This document shows positions 16,516 through 23,886 of a DNA stretch of 40,430 bases, piece by piece. The notes beneath the pieces are model-generated. The model saw nothing but the letters and a program-made list of their open reading frames with translations, ran no database searches and was not told where the DNA came from. How positions within the stretch are numbered: the stretch's first letter is position 1; each line of letters begins with the position of its first letter. The position numbers and the translations under genes are program-made. Source of the DNA: JAAYBQ01 sp035403465 (GTDB taxonomy: Bacteria > Spirochaetota > UBA4802 > UBA5550); contig DAONFG010000034.1 in NCBI GenBank assembly GCA_035403465.1, positions 1-40,430 of the forward strand, given 5' to 3'.

Positions 16516-17564
16516 AAATTTCAATCAACCCTCTTCGCACCACTGAAAAGGAATGCCACTCGATGCTGCGTAAAAACATGAATGATATGCAGGATGTGCT
16601 TTCGCGCGTCAGAACCGCGTTAAACAGGCAGAAACAGGTACTGGATTCGCTGGATAAACTTAACAGGACTACAGACCATGATGATTCCGGGCTTGCCGCG
16701 CTGGCTGATGAACTTGATAAGGCCGCACTGGAGTGTACAGGGGCCGGGGTACCTCTTCTTGACGGCAGGTACAGCAGGGGAGGCATGAGTTCAATGTGGT
16801 ATGCGTCAGGTTTCCGCAGCTGGAATATTGAACGTGTTTACCTGGGTACAATGACTTCAGCCGGACTGGGTATACGGCCGGCAGGGCAGAAGCAGGTAAA
16901 TACTGAAAATTTACACTATGCCTGTTCCAGGGTAAATAAACAGCTGGCCGATGTTGAAGGATACTCAAGCCGGATCAGGTTCACTGAAAATGCATGGAAG
17001 GATACCCCGCTCGCCTCATACAGCAGCATACGTCTTGAACGCGGTATGATGGAACACCAGGTGGAAATGATACGGGCTGCGAAAAACGGTATGGCTGCAG
17101 CACATGCAGTCCTTAACAGGATTAAAGAACTGGCTGAAAAATCCGCGGGCAGAAAACCGGCAGAATGCCTGTATATGCAGGTCGAGGTTTCCGCGCTTGT
17201 GGATGAGGTAGACCGCATAGCGTCCCAGACTGAATTCAACAAATTCAAACTACTGACCGGTAATTATGCAAAAGTAAATCCCCGGGCTTCAATGTGGTTT
17301 CTAACAGGTAAAGACTCTCAGGAAAAGGAACGTGTTTTTATTCAGACCATGACCGCGTATTCCCTGGGACTTAAACAGGACGGTTACTGCAGAATCAGCC
17401 TGACAGGCGGCGAACCGGGTCTTTCAGCTGCGAAATTATTAATAAATAACTCGATAGAAAAAACATCTGAAGGGATCAGCAGCATGGATCGTATTATTAC
17501 CCTGCTCGAAAAATCTGAAGATCTGAACATACGTGATGTGATGATGAAGGAAATTGTTCTATGA
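16512..17564 (+). CDS. Tandem flagellin-like (FlaB-related) protein
   Basis: A 350-residue protein built from two flagellin-like units. The first (about 50-160) has LADELDKAALECTGAGVPLL, DGRY, then MWYASGF..IERVYLGTMTSAGLGIR, corresponding to the FlaB stretch 'MWFxxGAxxxxRxxVxIGTMTAxALGxR'. The second (about 180-345) has NGMAAAHAVLNRIKELAEKS, LVDEVDRIASQTEFNKFKLL, a second ASMWFLTG..RVFIQTMTAYSLGLK, and a closing helix. Neither unit has a complete D0 region, and there is no signal peptide. It could be a capping, scaffold or regulatory relative of flagellin, or a specialised filament protein. It is translationally coupled to the preceding gene. Confidence 0.65.
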   Translation: MKISINPLRTTEKECHSMLRKNMNDMQDVLSRVRTALNRQKQVLDSLDKLNRTTDHDDSGLAALADELDKAALECTGAGVPLLDGRYSRGGMSSMWYASGFRSWNIERVYLGTMTSAGLGIRPAGQKQVNTENLHYACSRVNKQLADVEGYSSRIRFTENAWKDTPLASYSSIRLERGMMEHQVEMIRAAKNGMAAAHAVLNRIKELAEKSAGRKPAECLYMQVEVSALVDEVDRIASQTEFNKFKLLTGNYAKVNPRASMWFLTGKDSQEKERVFIQTMTAYSLGLKQDGYCRISLTGGEPGLSAAKLLINNSIEKTSEGISSMDRIITLLEKSEDLNIRDVMMKEIVL

Positions 17565-17632
17565 AAGTAATGATGAATGTGAATTATATATTTAATTTGG
17601 TTATATAAGCATCATAAGTAAAGGATACATTT

Positions 17633-20600
17633 ATGAGAAACATTATGGCGGAAACCGGCTTAGGCGTACTGATGGCGCTGTTTTTGGTTGTTGGTTTTGT
17701 TAATACGGTATTTGCAGAAGGCATGGGAAGTGCATTTGAGATGAAGGTACAGCTGGGGCATTCCGCGTCAGTTGAAACAGCCGCTTTCAGCCCTGACGGT
17801 AAATATATTGTGTCTTCCTCCATTGATAACACATGTAAACTATGGGATATTGCATCAGGTAAAGAAATTAAAACTTTTACAGGTCATTCCGACCGGATTC
17901 TATCAGTCGCCTTCAGTCCTGATGGTAAATATATTGTTTCAGGTTCCGATGACACGACATGTAAACTCTGGGATGTTGTTTCCGGTAAAGAAATTAAAAC
18001 TTTTACATGCATTCGCATGCAGCGGGTTTCATCAGTTGCCTTCAGTCCTGACGGTAAATATATCGTTTCAGGTTCCTGGAATTTAACAGGTCCCGGGGAA
18101 TGTAAACTATGGGACACTGTTTCAGGTAAAGAAGTAAAAACTTTTACAGGGTATTCTGCCGGTGTCGAATCAGAAGAATTGTCCGATTTTACATCAGTGA
18201 CCTTCAGCCCTGACGGTAAATATATTGTTTCTTCCTCCAACGATAAAACATGTAAACTCTGGGATGTAGCTTCAGGCAAAGAAGTTAAAACTTTTAAAGG
18301 GCATTCCGCGGCGGTTGCAACGGCCGCATTCAGCCCTGACGGTAAATATATTGTGTCAGGTTCCTATGACAAAACAGTTAAACTATGGGACACTGCTTCA
18401 GCTAAAGAAGTTAAAACTTTTACAGGGCACCAGGGCTGGGTCTTTTCTGTCGCCTTCAGCCCTGACGGAAAATATATTATTTCAGTATCCGGGAGTGATA
18501 AAGATGAAACAACATGTAAGCTATGGGATGCTGCTTCCGGTAAAGAAATTAAAACTTTCGGCTTGAATTCGACAGGATTGTTATCATTCGCCATCAGTCA
18601 TGACGGGAAATATATTGTTTCAGATTCACCAGGCGGGACTGCCGGACTATGGGATGTTGCTTCGGGTAGAGAAATAAAATCTTTTACCTGGTTATCCGGT
18701 ACCGGGTTATCCTCAGTTATTTCCTCGGTCTGTTTCAGCCCTGACGGTAAATATATTGTGTCAGGTTCCTGTGACAAAACAGTTAAACTATGGGACGCTG
18801 CTTCAGGTAAAGAAATTAAAACTTTTACAGGGCATTCCTCCGGTGTTACATCAGTTGCTTTCAGCCCTGACGGTAAATATATTGTGTCAGGTTCTTATGA
18901 CAAATCAGTTAAACTCTGGGATGTTGTTTCAGGCAAAGAGGTTAGAACTTTGACCTGGTCTTCAGCCGTTTCCCTGTCTGAAGATTTTCCAGGAAGTTTT
19001 ACCTCGGTCAGCTTCAGCCCTGACGGGAGATATATTGCAGCAGGCTCTTTTGATTGTACATGTAAATTATGGGATGCTGCTTCAGGTAAAGAAATTAAAT
19101 CTTTTACAGGCCACCATGGCTGGGTTATTTCTGTCTCTTTCAGCCCCGATAGCAAATATTTGATTTCAGGTTCCGGGTATTTATCAGGTTACATGGATAA
19201 TACATGCAGATTATGGGATATTGCTTCAGGTAAGGAAATTAAATCTTTTACCGGGCTCTCTTCAGAGGATACATCAGTTGCTTTCAGCCCTGACGGGGAA
19301 TATTTTGTTTCAGGTTCCGGGGACTGTAAACTCTGGGATGTTGCTTCAGGTAAAGAAATAAAAACTTTTACAGGGCATTCCTCCGGTGTTACATCAGTTG
19401 CTTTCAGCCCTGATGGGGAATATATTGTTTCAGGTTCTAAAGACAGTACATGTAAACTCTGGGATATTTATTCAGGCAAAGAAATTAAAACTTTTAAAGG
19501 ACATTCCTCCGGTGTTACATCAGTTGCTTTCAGCCCTGACGGGAAATACATTGTCTCGGGTTCCCTGGATTCAACTACCAGGGTGTGGAATGTTAAAACC
19601 GGAGAATGGGTCGGTTTCATGAAACACAGAAACGGTAAGGACTGGATCATCTTTGACAGCGATGGAAACTGGGACTCCTCCCGTCATGGAGGCGACATGG
19701 TAGCAATGGTAAAAGGAATGGACTGCTGGAGCATAGACCAGTTCGCTGTTAAAAATAACAGGCCTGACCTGATCCTTGCCAGGCTGCCCGGCTCAGATAA
19801 AAGCATCATCTCCGAATATAACAAACAGTATAAGAAGCGTATTGCTAAACTTGAAAAGATCTACGGTATAAAGGAATCCGATCTCTCCTCTGACGTGCAT
19901 GTTCCGGAGGTAAAGATACTCAAGACAGACCGGGATGGTAAAACAGTAAACCTCTCAATAAAGCTGACGGATACACAGTATGACATGGTGTCATATAACA
20001 TATATGTTAACGATGTACCTGTTTATGCTGAAATCGGTAAGAAGATCAAACGCTGCAGGACTTTCGCTGTAACAGAGAAAGTCGAGCTTTCGAATGACGA
20101 CAATAAAATCGAGGTATCATGTTTTAATGAAAAAGGTGCAGAATCATACAGGGCAATGACCACTGTGAGTTATGACGGGAAAACAAAAGGAAACCTCTAC
20201 TTTATCGGGTTCGGTGTTGCTGACTATAAAGATGACTCAATCAACGATCTGAGGTATTCAGAAAACGACGTCCTTGATCTTGCAAAGAAGTTCTCTGCCA
20301 TGGAAAAGGACTATGACCATATTTATGTTAAAACATATACCGGTAAGAACGTAACATCTGCGAATATAAAGGCAGCGAAAGATTTTGTCAGGGATGCCGG
20401 CGTAGATGATACAGTGATCCTGTTTATCTCGGGACATGGTATGCACGACAGCGACGAATACAAAACCTATTATTATCTTACGCAGGATACGGATCTTAAG
20501 AATATTAAAGGTACAGCAGCGGACTTCGAGACTGTAGAGGATATACTTGCAGGTATAAATCCGCGCATGAAACTTTTTCTCATGGATACATGTGATTCCG

Positions 20601-21028
20601 GAGAAATGGATGACCTGCCGGCTAAAAAGAAAGTCACTGCCGGTGATAAGAACGCAAAGGGAATGCCCCGCACCCCCAGGGGTATAGCGATAGGATACAC
20701 CGATAACCGCGGATATTTTGACCGGGGCAGGTTTATCTACAATGACCTGTTCAGGCGTACCGGGGCAGTGGTGTTTTCATCGTCCAAAGGGGGTGAGGCT
20801 TCATGGGAATTTGATTCCCTGAAAAACGGTGCATTCACCGAGGCAATACTTGAAGGTTTGTCGGGCAGGGCGGATGCTGATAAAAACAGTATCGTTACGA
20901 TTGACGAGCTGCGGGATTATGTGAGTGAGAGTGTGGTGAAATACACGGATAACAGGCAGCACTCGGTTATTGACCGGGATAATATCCATGTGAAGTTCGA
21001 GCTGCCGGTGAACAATGCAGGGGATTAG
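17633..21028 (+). CDS. Exported WD40-repeat protein with C-terminal caspase (peptidase C14) domain
   Basis: A 1131-residue protein. A signal peptide (MRNIMAETGLGVLMALFLVV, to about 29) is followed by 14 WD40 repeats, enough for two seven-bladed propellers. The repeats are nearly identical (SVAFSPDGKYIVSGSxD and CKLWDxASGKEIKTFTGHS). A linker with a beta-sandwich-like segment (about 760-850) leads to a caspase-fold peptidase with catalytic His H935 (ISGHGMHD) and Cys C987 (MDTCDSGE). Both are in canonical positions, so it should be active. AAGGA precedes the ATG by 8 bases. With a signal peptide it would act in the periplasm or outside the cell, unlike most bacterial WD40-metacaspases, which are cytosolic. 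The repeats make the gene prone to copy-number change. Confidence 0.9.
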   Translation: MRNIMAETGLGVLMALFLVVGFVNTVFAEGMGSAFEMKVQLGHSASVETAAFSPDGKYIVSSSIDNTCKLWDIASGKEIKTFTGHSDRILSVAFSPDGKYIVSGSDDTTCKLWDVVSGKEIKTFTCIRMQRVSSVAFSPDGKYIVSGSWNLTGPGECKLWDTVSGKEVKTFTGYSAGVESEELSDFTSVTFSPDGKYIVSSSNDKTCKLWDVASGKEVKTFKGHSAAVATAAFSPDGKYIVSGSYDKTVKLWDTASAKEVKTFTGHQGWVFSVAFSPDGKYIISVSGSDKDETTCKLWDAASGKEIKTFGLNSTGLLSFAISHDGKYIVSDSPGGTAGLWDVASGREIKSFTWLSGTGLSSVISSVCFSPDGKYIVSGSCDKTVKLWDAASGKEIKTFTGHSSGVTSVAFSPDGKYIVSGSYDKSVKLWDVVSGKEVRTLTWSSAVSLSEDFPGSFTSVSFSPDGRYIAAGSFDCTCKLWDAASGKEIKSFTGHHGWVISVSFSPDSKYLISGSGYLSGYMDNTCRLWDIASGKEIKSFTGLSSEDTSVAFSPDGEYFVSGSGDCKLWDVASGKEIKTFTGHSSGVTSVAFSPDGEYIVSGSKDSTCKLWDIYSGKEIKTFKGHSSGVTSVAFSPDGKYIVSGSLDSTTRVWNVKTGEWVGFMKHRNGKDWIIFDSDGNWDSSRHGGDMVAMVKGMDCWSIDQFAVKNNRPDLILARLPGSDKSIISEYNKQYKKRIAKLEKIYGIKESDLSSDVHVPEVKILKTDRDGKTVNLSIKLTDTQYDMVSYNIYVNDVPVYAEIGKKIKRCRTFAVTEKVELSNDDNKIEVSCFNEKGAESYRAMTTVSYDGKTKGNLYFIGFGVADYKDDSINDLRYSENDVLDLAKKFSAMEKDYDHIYVKTYTGKNVTSANIKAAKDFVRDAGVDDTVILFISGHGMHDSDEYKTYYYLTQDTDLKNIKGTAADFETVEDILAGINPRMKLFLMDTCDSGEMDDLPAKKKVTAGDKNAKGMPRTPRGIAIGYTDNRGYFDRGRFIYNDLFRRTGAVVFSSSKGGEASWEFDSLKNGAFTEAILEGLSGRADADKNSIVTIDELRDYVSESVVKYTDNRQHSVIDRDNIHVKFELPVNNAGD

Positions 21029-21033
21029 TACTG

Positions 21034-21056
21034 CCCGGACTGTTCACCGGGTTATA
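21034..21056. terminator. Weak hairpin between convergent genes
   Basis: CCCGG (21034-21038) pairs with CCGGG (21047-21051) across an 8-base loop, and TTATATATT follows. It lies between the 3' ends of the WD40-caspase gene and the minus-strand FliL-like gene, so it could serve the first. The stem is short. Confidence 0.3.
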
Positions 21057-21058
21057 TA

Positions 21059-21469
21059 TTAATTAAGCACGAATTCTTTAAAATAGATTTCCTTTATTCT
21101 CCCGGCAATCAGGAAAGCATTAATATGCGCCCGGATCTCCTCACTCAGTGAAATAATATCAGAGACTTCATCCAGTTCATCATATCTCTTTGATCGCAGA
21201 AGTTTATTGATAATATACTGTATCTCGTCTTTTCTCCGGTTCAGTTCATTTTTCAGCTCGGGATTTTTTTCATATCCCAGTACAATTATCATTTTAATAA
21301 AATGCGGTTCTGCGTCAACCGTAGTTTGTGCGAATTTCGGGAGTTCATATGTGTCAAGCGGATCAGGCGGTCCAGCTGCAACAATATCCTGCGCCTGTAA
21401 ATTAAATACAAAAGAACCTAATACGCAAGCCGTTATAACAAGGCGTATAATGTAATGTCTGTTTTTCAT
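21059..21469 (-). CDS. FliL-like exported protein
   Basis: A 136-residue protein with a signal peptide or anchor (MKNRHYIIRLVITACVLGSF, possible cleavage after LQAQ). A periplasmic FliL-type domain follows: EPHFIKMIIVLGYEKNPELK, then RRKDEIQYIINKLLRSK and the end LSEEIRAHINAFL..GRIKEIYFKEFVLN. FliL wraps the flagellar stator MotAB. This copy is not in a fliL operon and may lack the normal membrane anchor. The ribosome binding site is AAAAGGAGAG. Its last 100 residues match the C-terminus of the protein encoded at 23887-25620 at about 66% identity by hand count, and both end with the same 11 residues. Confidence 0.78.
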   Translation of the reverse strand: MKNRHYIIRLVITACVLGSFVFNLQAQDIVAAGPPDPLDTYELPKFAQTTVDAEPHFIKMIIVLGYEKNPELKNELNRRKDEIQYIINKLLRSKRYDELDEVSDIISLSEEIRAHINAFLIAGRIKEIYFKEFVLN

Positions 21470-22044
21470 TTTCTCTCCTTTTGAAGCTGATCATTTAAGG
21501 ATTCAGTTTCTGATGATATTGTCTATATTTTAATACAAAAAGTAAAGTATAATTCTTTATGCCGGTAAAATGCTGTTTATATGTACAATACGTCATGTAT
21601 TATATAATTACAACGGCCGTTTGTAATGAAACCATCATTGGTTAGATTAACAGTAAAACTATCTTTGAAATCCTCTCTTGTGAACTTGCAGATTATCAGG
21701 TCACCTGACGAAAATTCGGTTATAAATATGGCATGGCGTTTTTTGAACTGGTTAATTCAGTATAAGGAAAAGGTACTATAACTATATCGCTTTTAAATAT
21801 CTTTTCATGCTTCATCTTCAGATGAAGTCAGCCATTTAAGTTAAAGTGCCATTGGTGCTGACCAAACAATTCATTGGAATCCCTGTTTTTTTAAAAATGT
21901 CTTGCTAATATTTTTTTGTCTGGTAATATACAACAGAACTCTCCATGGATATCCTGCCTGCGGGGTTTGTCATGATTAATGCAGATGTTATATCGCATAT
22001 TTCCTGTTTGTTACGTCATAATAAAAGTTAAAGGAGATTTAGCA
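21470..22044. other. Intergenic region holding a decayed toxin gene
   Basis: Between the FliL-like gene and the TPR-cyclase gene the only recognisable content is the PemK remnant at 21577-21815 and, just beyond it to about 21845, the broken tail of its DUF2281 antitoxin (KWLTSSEDEA, a stop, then KDI). The last 20 bases carry AAAGGAG, the ribosome binding site of the next gene. Confidence 0.5.
21577..21815 (-). pseudogene. Decayed PemK/MazF-family toxin gene, copy B
   Basis: The minus-strand frame starts MKHEKIFKSDIVIVPFPYTE LTSSK at 21815. It shifts by one base in the A run (6 A here, 7 in copy A) and continues KRHAIFITEFSSGDLIICKF, then TREDFKDSFTVNLTNDGF. This is the PemK pattern with the central KRPALVI altered to KRHAIFI. 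A stop follows at 21577. It reaches further into the toxin than copy A. Ahead of it is the end of a DUF2281 antitoxin in which an AGG-to-TGA change has introduced a stop. Bases 12835-12990 and 21665-21835 are clearly similar. Confidence 0.72.
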
Positions 22045-23811
22045 ATGCAGGCTGATATGATAGAATCACTGTTAAACAAAGGGCGTATTTTTGAGGCACA
22101 TAATGAACTTCAATCATCCCTGCGGGAAAATCCCGGCGATATACGGCTGTGTCAGCTGCTTGGGCTTACCCTTGCAAGGCTGGGGTTGATAGAAAAGGCC
22201 AGGGTGCTCATGGAGGACCTTGCATCCAGGCAAAGCGATTCTGAAACTTCAGGAATCCTGGGCAGAATATATAAAGATTACTGGAAGTTAACCGGCGATC
22301 CGGATTACCTGGATCTTTCCGTGGCAACTTACAAGAAGGCATTCCTTGAAAAAAATGATGGATACAATGGAATAAACGCAGCGACATTGACTTTCCTTTC
22401 CGGAAACAGGGCGGATGCTGTGCAGCTGGCTGAGAAAACAATTCAATATGTTGAACAATGGCCGGACGGTTACTGGAAGGAGGCCTCTCTTGGTGAAGCA
22501 TACCTGTTAACCGGTGATAATAATACAGCACGTCAGCATTATAAAAAAGCAAACACATTGGGGAAGTCAGACCCGGGAAGTGTACATTCAACTGTTGAGC
22601 AGCTGAAAATACTTGCGAAGGACCTGCCTGCTGCAGGTGAAATGCTGAACCTGTTTGATAAACCGGTTATTGTAATCTTTGCCGGACATATGATAGACAA
22701 TCCCGTCAAAAAGACCGTGAGGTTTCCCGAATCAGCAGCAGGTGACGTAAAGTCTGAAATAAGCGGATTCCTTGATAAGATCAATGCTGCAATAGGTTAT
22801 TCAAGCCTTGCGTGCGGTGGTGATATTTTATTCGCTGAATCGATACTTGAAAAAGGCATGGAACTGAATATTGTTCTCCCGTTTAAAATCGATGATTTCA
22901 TAAAAACATCGGTCGGGTTCGCTGCCCCTGCATGGATTGACCGTTTTAATAATATCCTTGCACGTGCGCACAGTATTAAATTCACCACCGAGGAGGGGTA
23001 TCTTGGTGATGATATCCTGTTTGATCTTTGTTCAAGGCAGTTCATGGGGCTTGGAATACTACGCTCTGAATTCTTCTCTGTAAAACCCTGGTTCCTTACT
23101 GTCTGGGATGAAGCACCGGGAAAAACCGGTGGAACTGCTGATTCTGTAAAATATTTTCCCTGGCCTGAACAGCACTTTAACATACTTCCGTTGAAAAACG
23201 CTAAGACAACCGTGGAATCCTCCCCCGCAACCAGGCAAGTACCTGAAGTGAACCCTGTGCATCACCGTGAAATGAAATATATACTTTTTTCGGACATCAG
23301 CGGTTTCAGCAGGCTTGATGAAGAGAAAACACCTCTCTTTATACTGAAATTTTTAACCGCTGTTTCTGACAAGCTTAATCAATTTAAACCTGCCCCTGTG
23401 ATCATTAATACCTGGGGTGATGCTATTTTCGCGGTTATGAACAACGTGGCTGACATGGCTGAATATGCATTTATTCTGCAGCAGACAGTACAGAATACAG
23501 ACTGGAGCCTTGCGGGCTTACCGCAGTTAAACATACGGATTGCTCTGCACGCGGGGCCCGTATTCCTTGCTGACGACCCACTTCTTAAAGTTGTTAACGC
23601 ATATGGAACACATGTCAACAGGGCTGCCCGTATGGAACCGGTAACGGCACCCGGTTCAATTTATGTGAGCGAACAGTTTGCTGCAGCCCTTCTGCTTGAA
23701 AGAAGAGGTGATTACCGGTTTGAACATGCGGGCATCATTGAACTGCCTAAAAAATTCGGCAAACAGGAGATGTTCCGCCTGGTCAAATTCCTGAAGGCTG
23801 ATAACGGGTAG
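22045..23811 (+). CDS. TPR/DUF4071-type protein with class III nucleotide cyclase domain
   Basis: A 588-residue cytosolic protein. Residues 1-190 are TPR-like helices resembling the TRAFs-binding/DUF4071 region (IYKDYWKLTGDPDYLDLSVA, KKAF). Residues 200-400 look like a Rossmann-type domain (FAGHMID, ACGGDILFAE). Residues 410-585 are an adenylate/guanylate cyclase catalytic domain with both metal-binding Asp residues, D417 (FSDISGFS) and D459 (NTWGDAIFAV), so it is probably active. The frame is open from 21979, but the ATG at 22045 has AAAGGAG in front. It should make cAMP or cGMP in response to an unknown signal sensed by the N-terminal half. It lies 75 bases before the TIR-like/FliL gene. 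Confidence 0.82.
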   Translation: MQADMIESLLNKGRIFEAHNELQSSLRENPGDIRLCQLLGLTLARLGLIEKARVLMEDLASRQSDSETSGILGRIYKDYWKLTGDPDYLDLSVATYKKAFLEKNDGYNGINAATLTFLSGNRADAVQLAEKTIQYVEQWPDGYWKEASLGEAYLLTGDNNTARQHYKKANTLGKSDPGSVHSTVEQLKILAKDLPAAGEMLNLFDKPVIVIFAGHMIDNPVKKTVRFPESAAGDVKSEISGFLDKINAAIGYSSLACGGDILFAESILEKGMELNIVLPFKIDDFIKTSVGFAAPAWIDRFNNILARAHSIKFTTEEGYLGDDILFDLCSRQFMGLGILRSEFFSVKPWFLTVWDEAPGKTGGTADSVKYFPWPEQHFNILPLKNAKTTVESSPATRQVPEVNPVHHREMKYILFSDISGFSRLDEEKTPLFILKFLTAVSDKLNQFKPAPVIINTWGDAIFAVMNNVADMAEYAFILQQTVQNTDWSLAGLPQLNIRIALHAGPVFLADDPLLKVVNAYGTHVNRAARMEPVTAPGSIYVSEQFAAALLLERRGDYRFEHAGIIELPKKFGKQEMFRLVKFLKADNG

Positions 23812-23886
23812 GGGATATAGGAGAACATAACACAGCGCAGTATGATAGAAGTACATGCAGACAGATGATTTAAGGAGAGGTACTGG

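Noticed and set aside
17633..19600. CRISPR-like repeats
   Set aside because: The repeated DNA is about 120 bases apart and in frame, encoding WD40 blades; spacers are not unique.
17772..19622. Additional frames within the WD40 array
   Set aside because: They repeat with the period of the WD40 units, as expected for shadows of a tandemly repeated gene.
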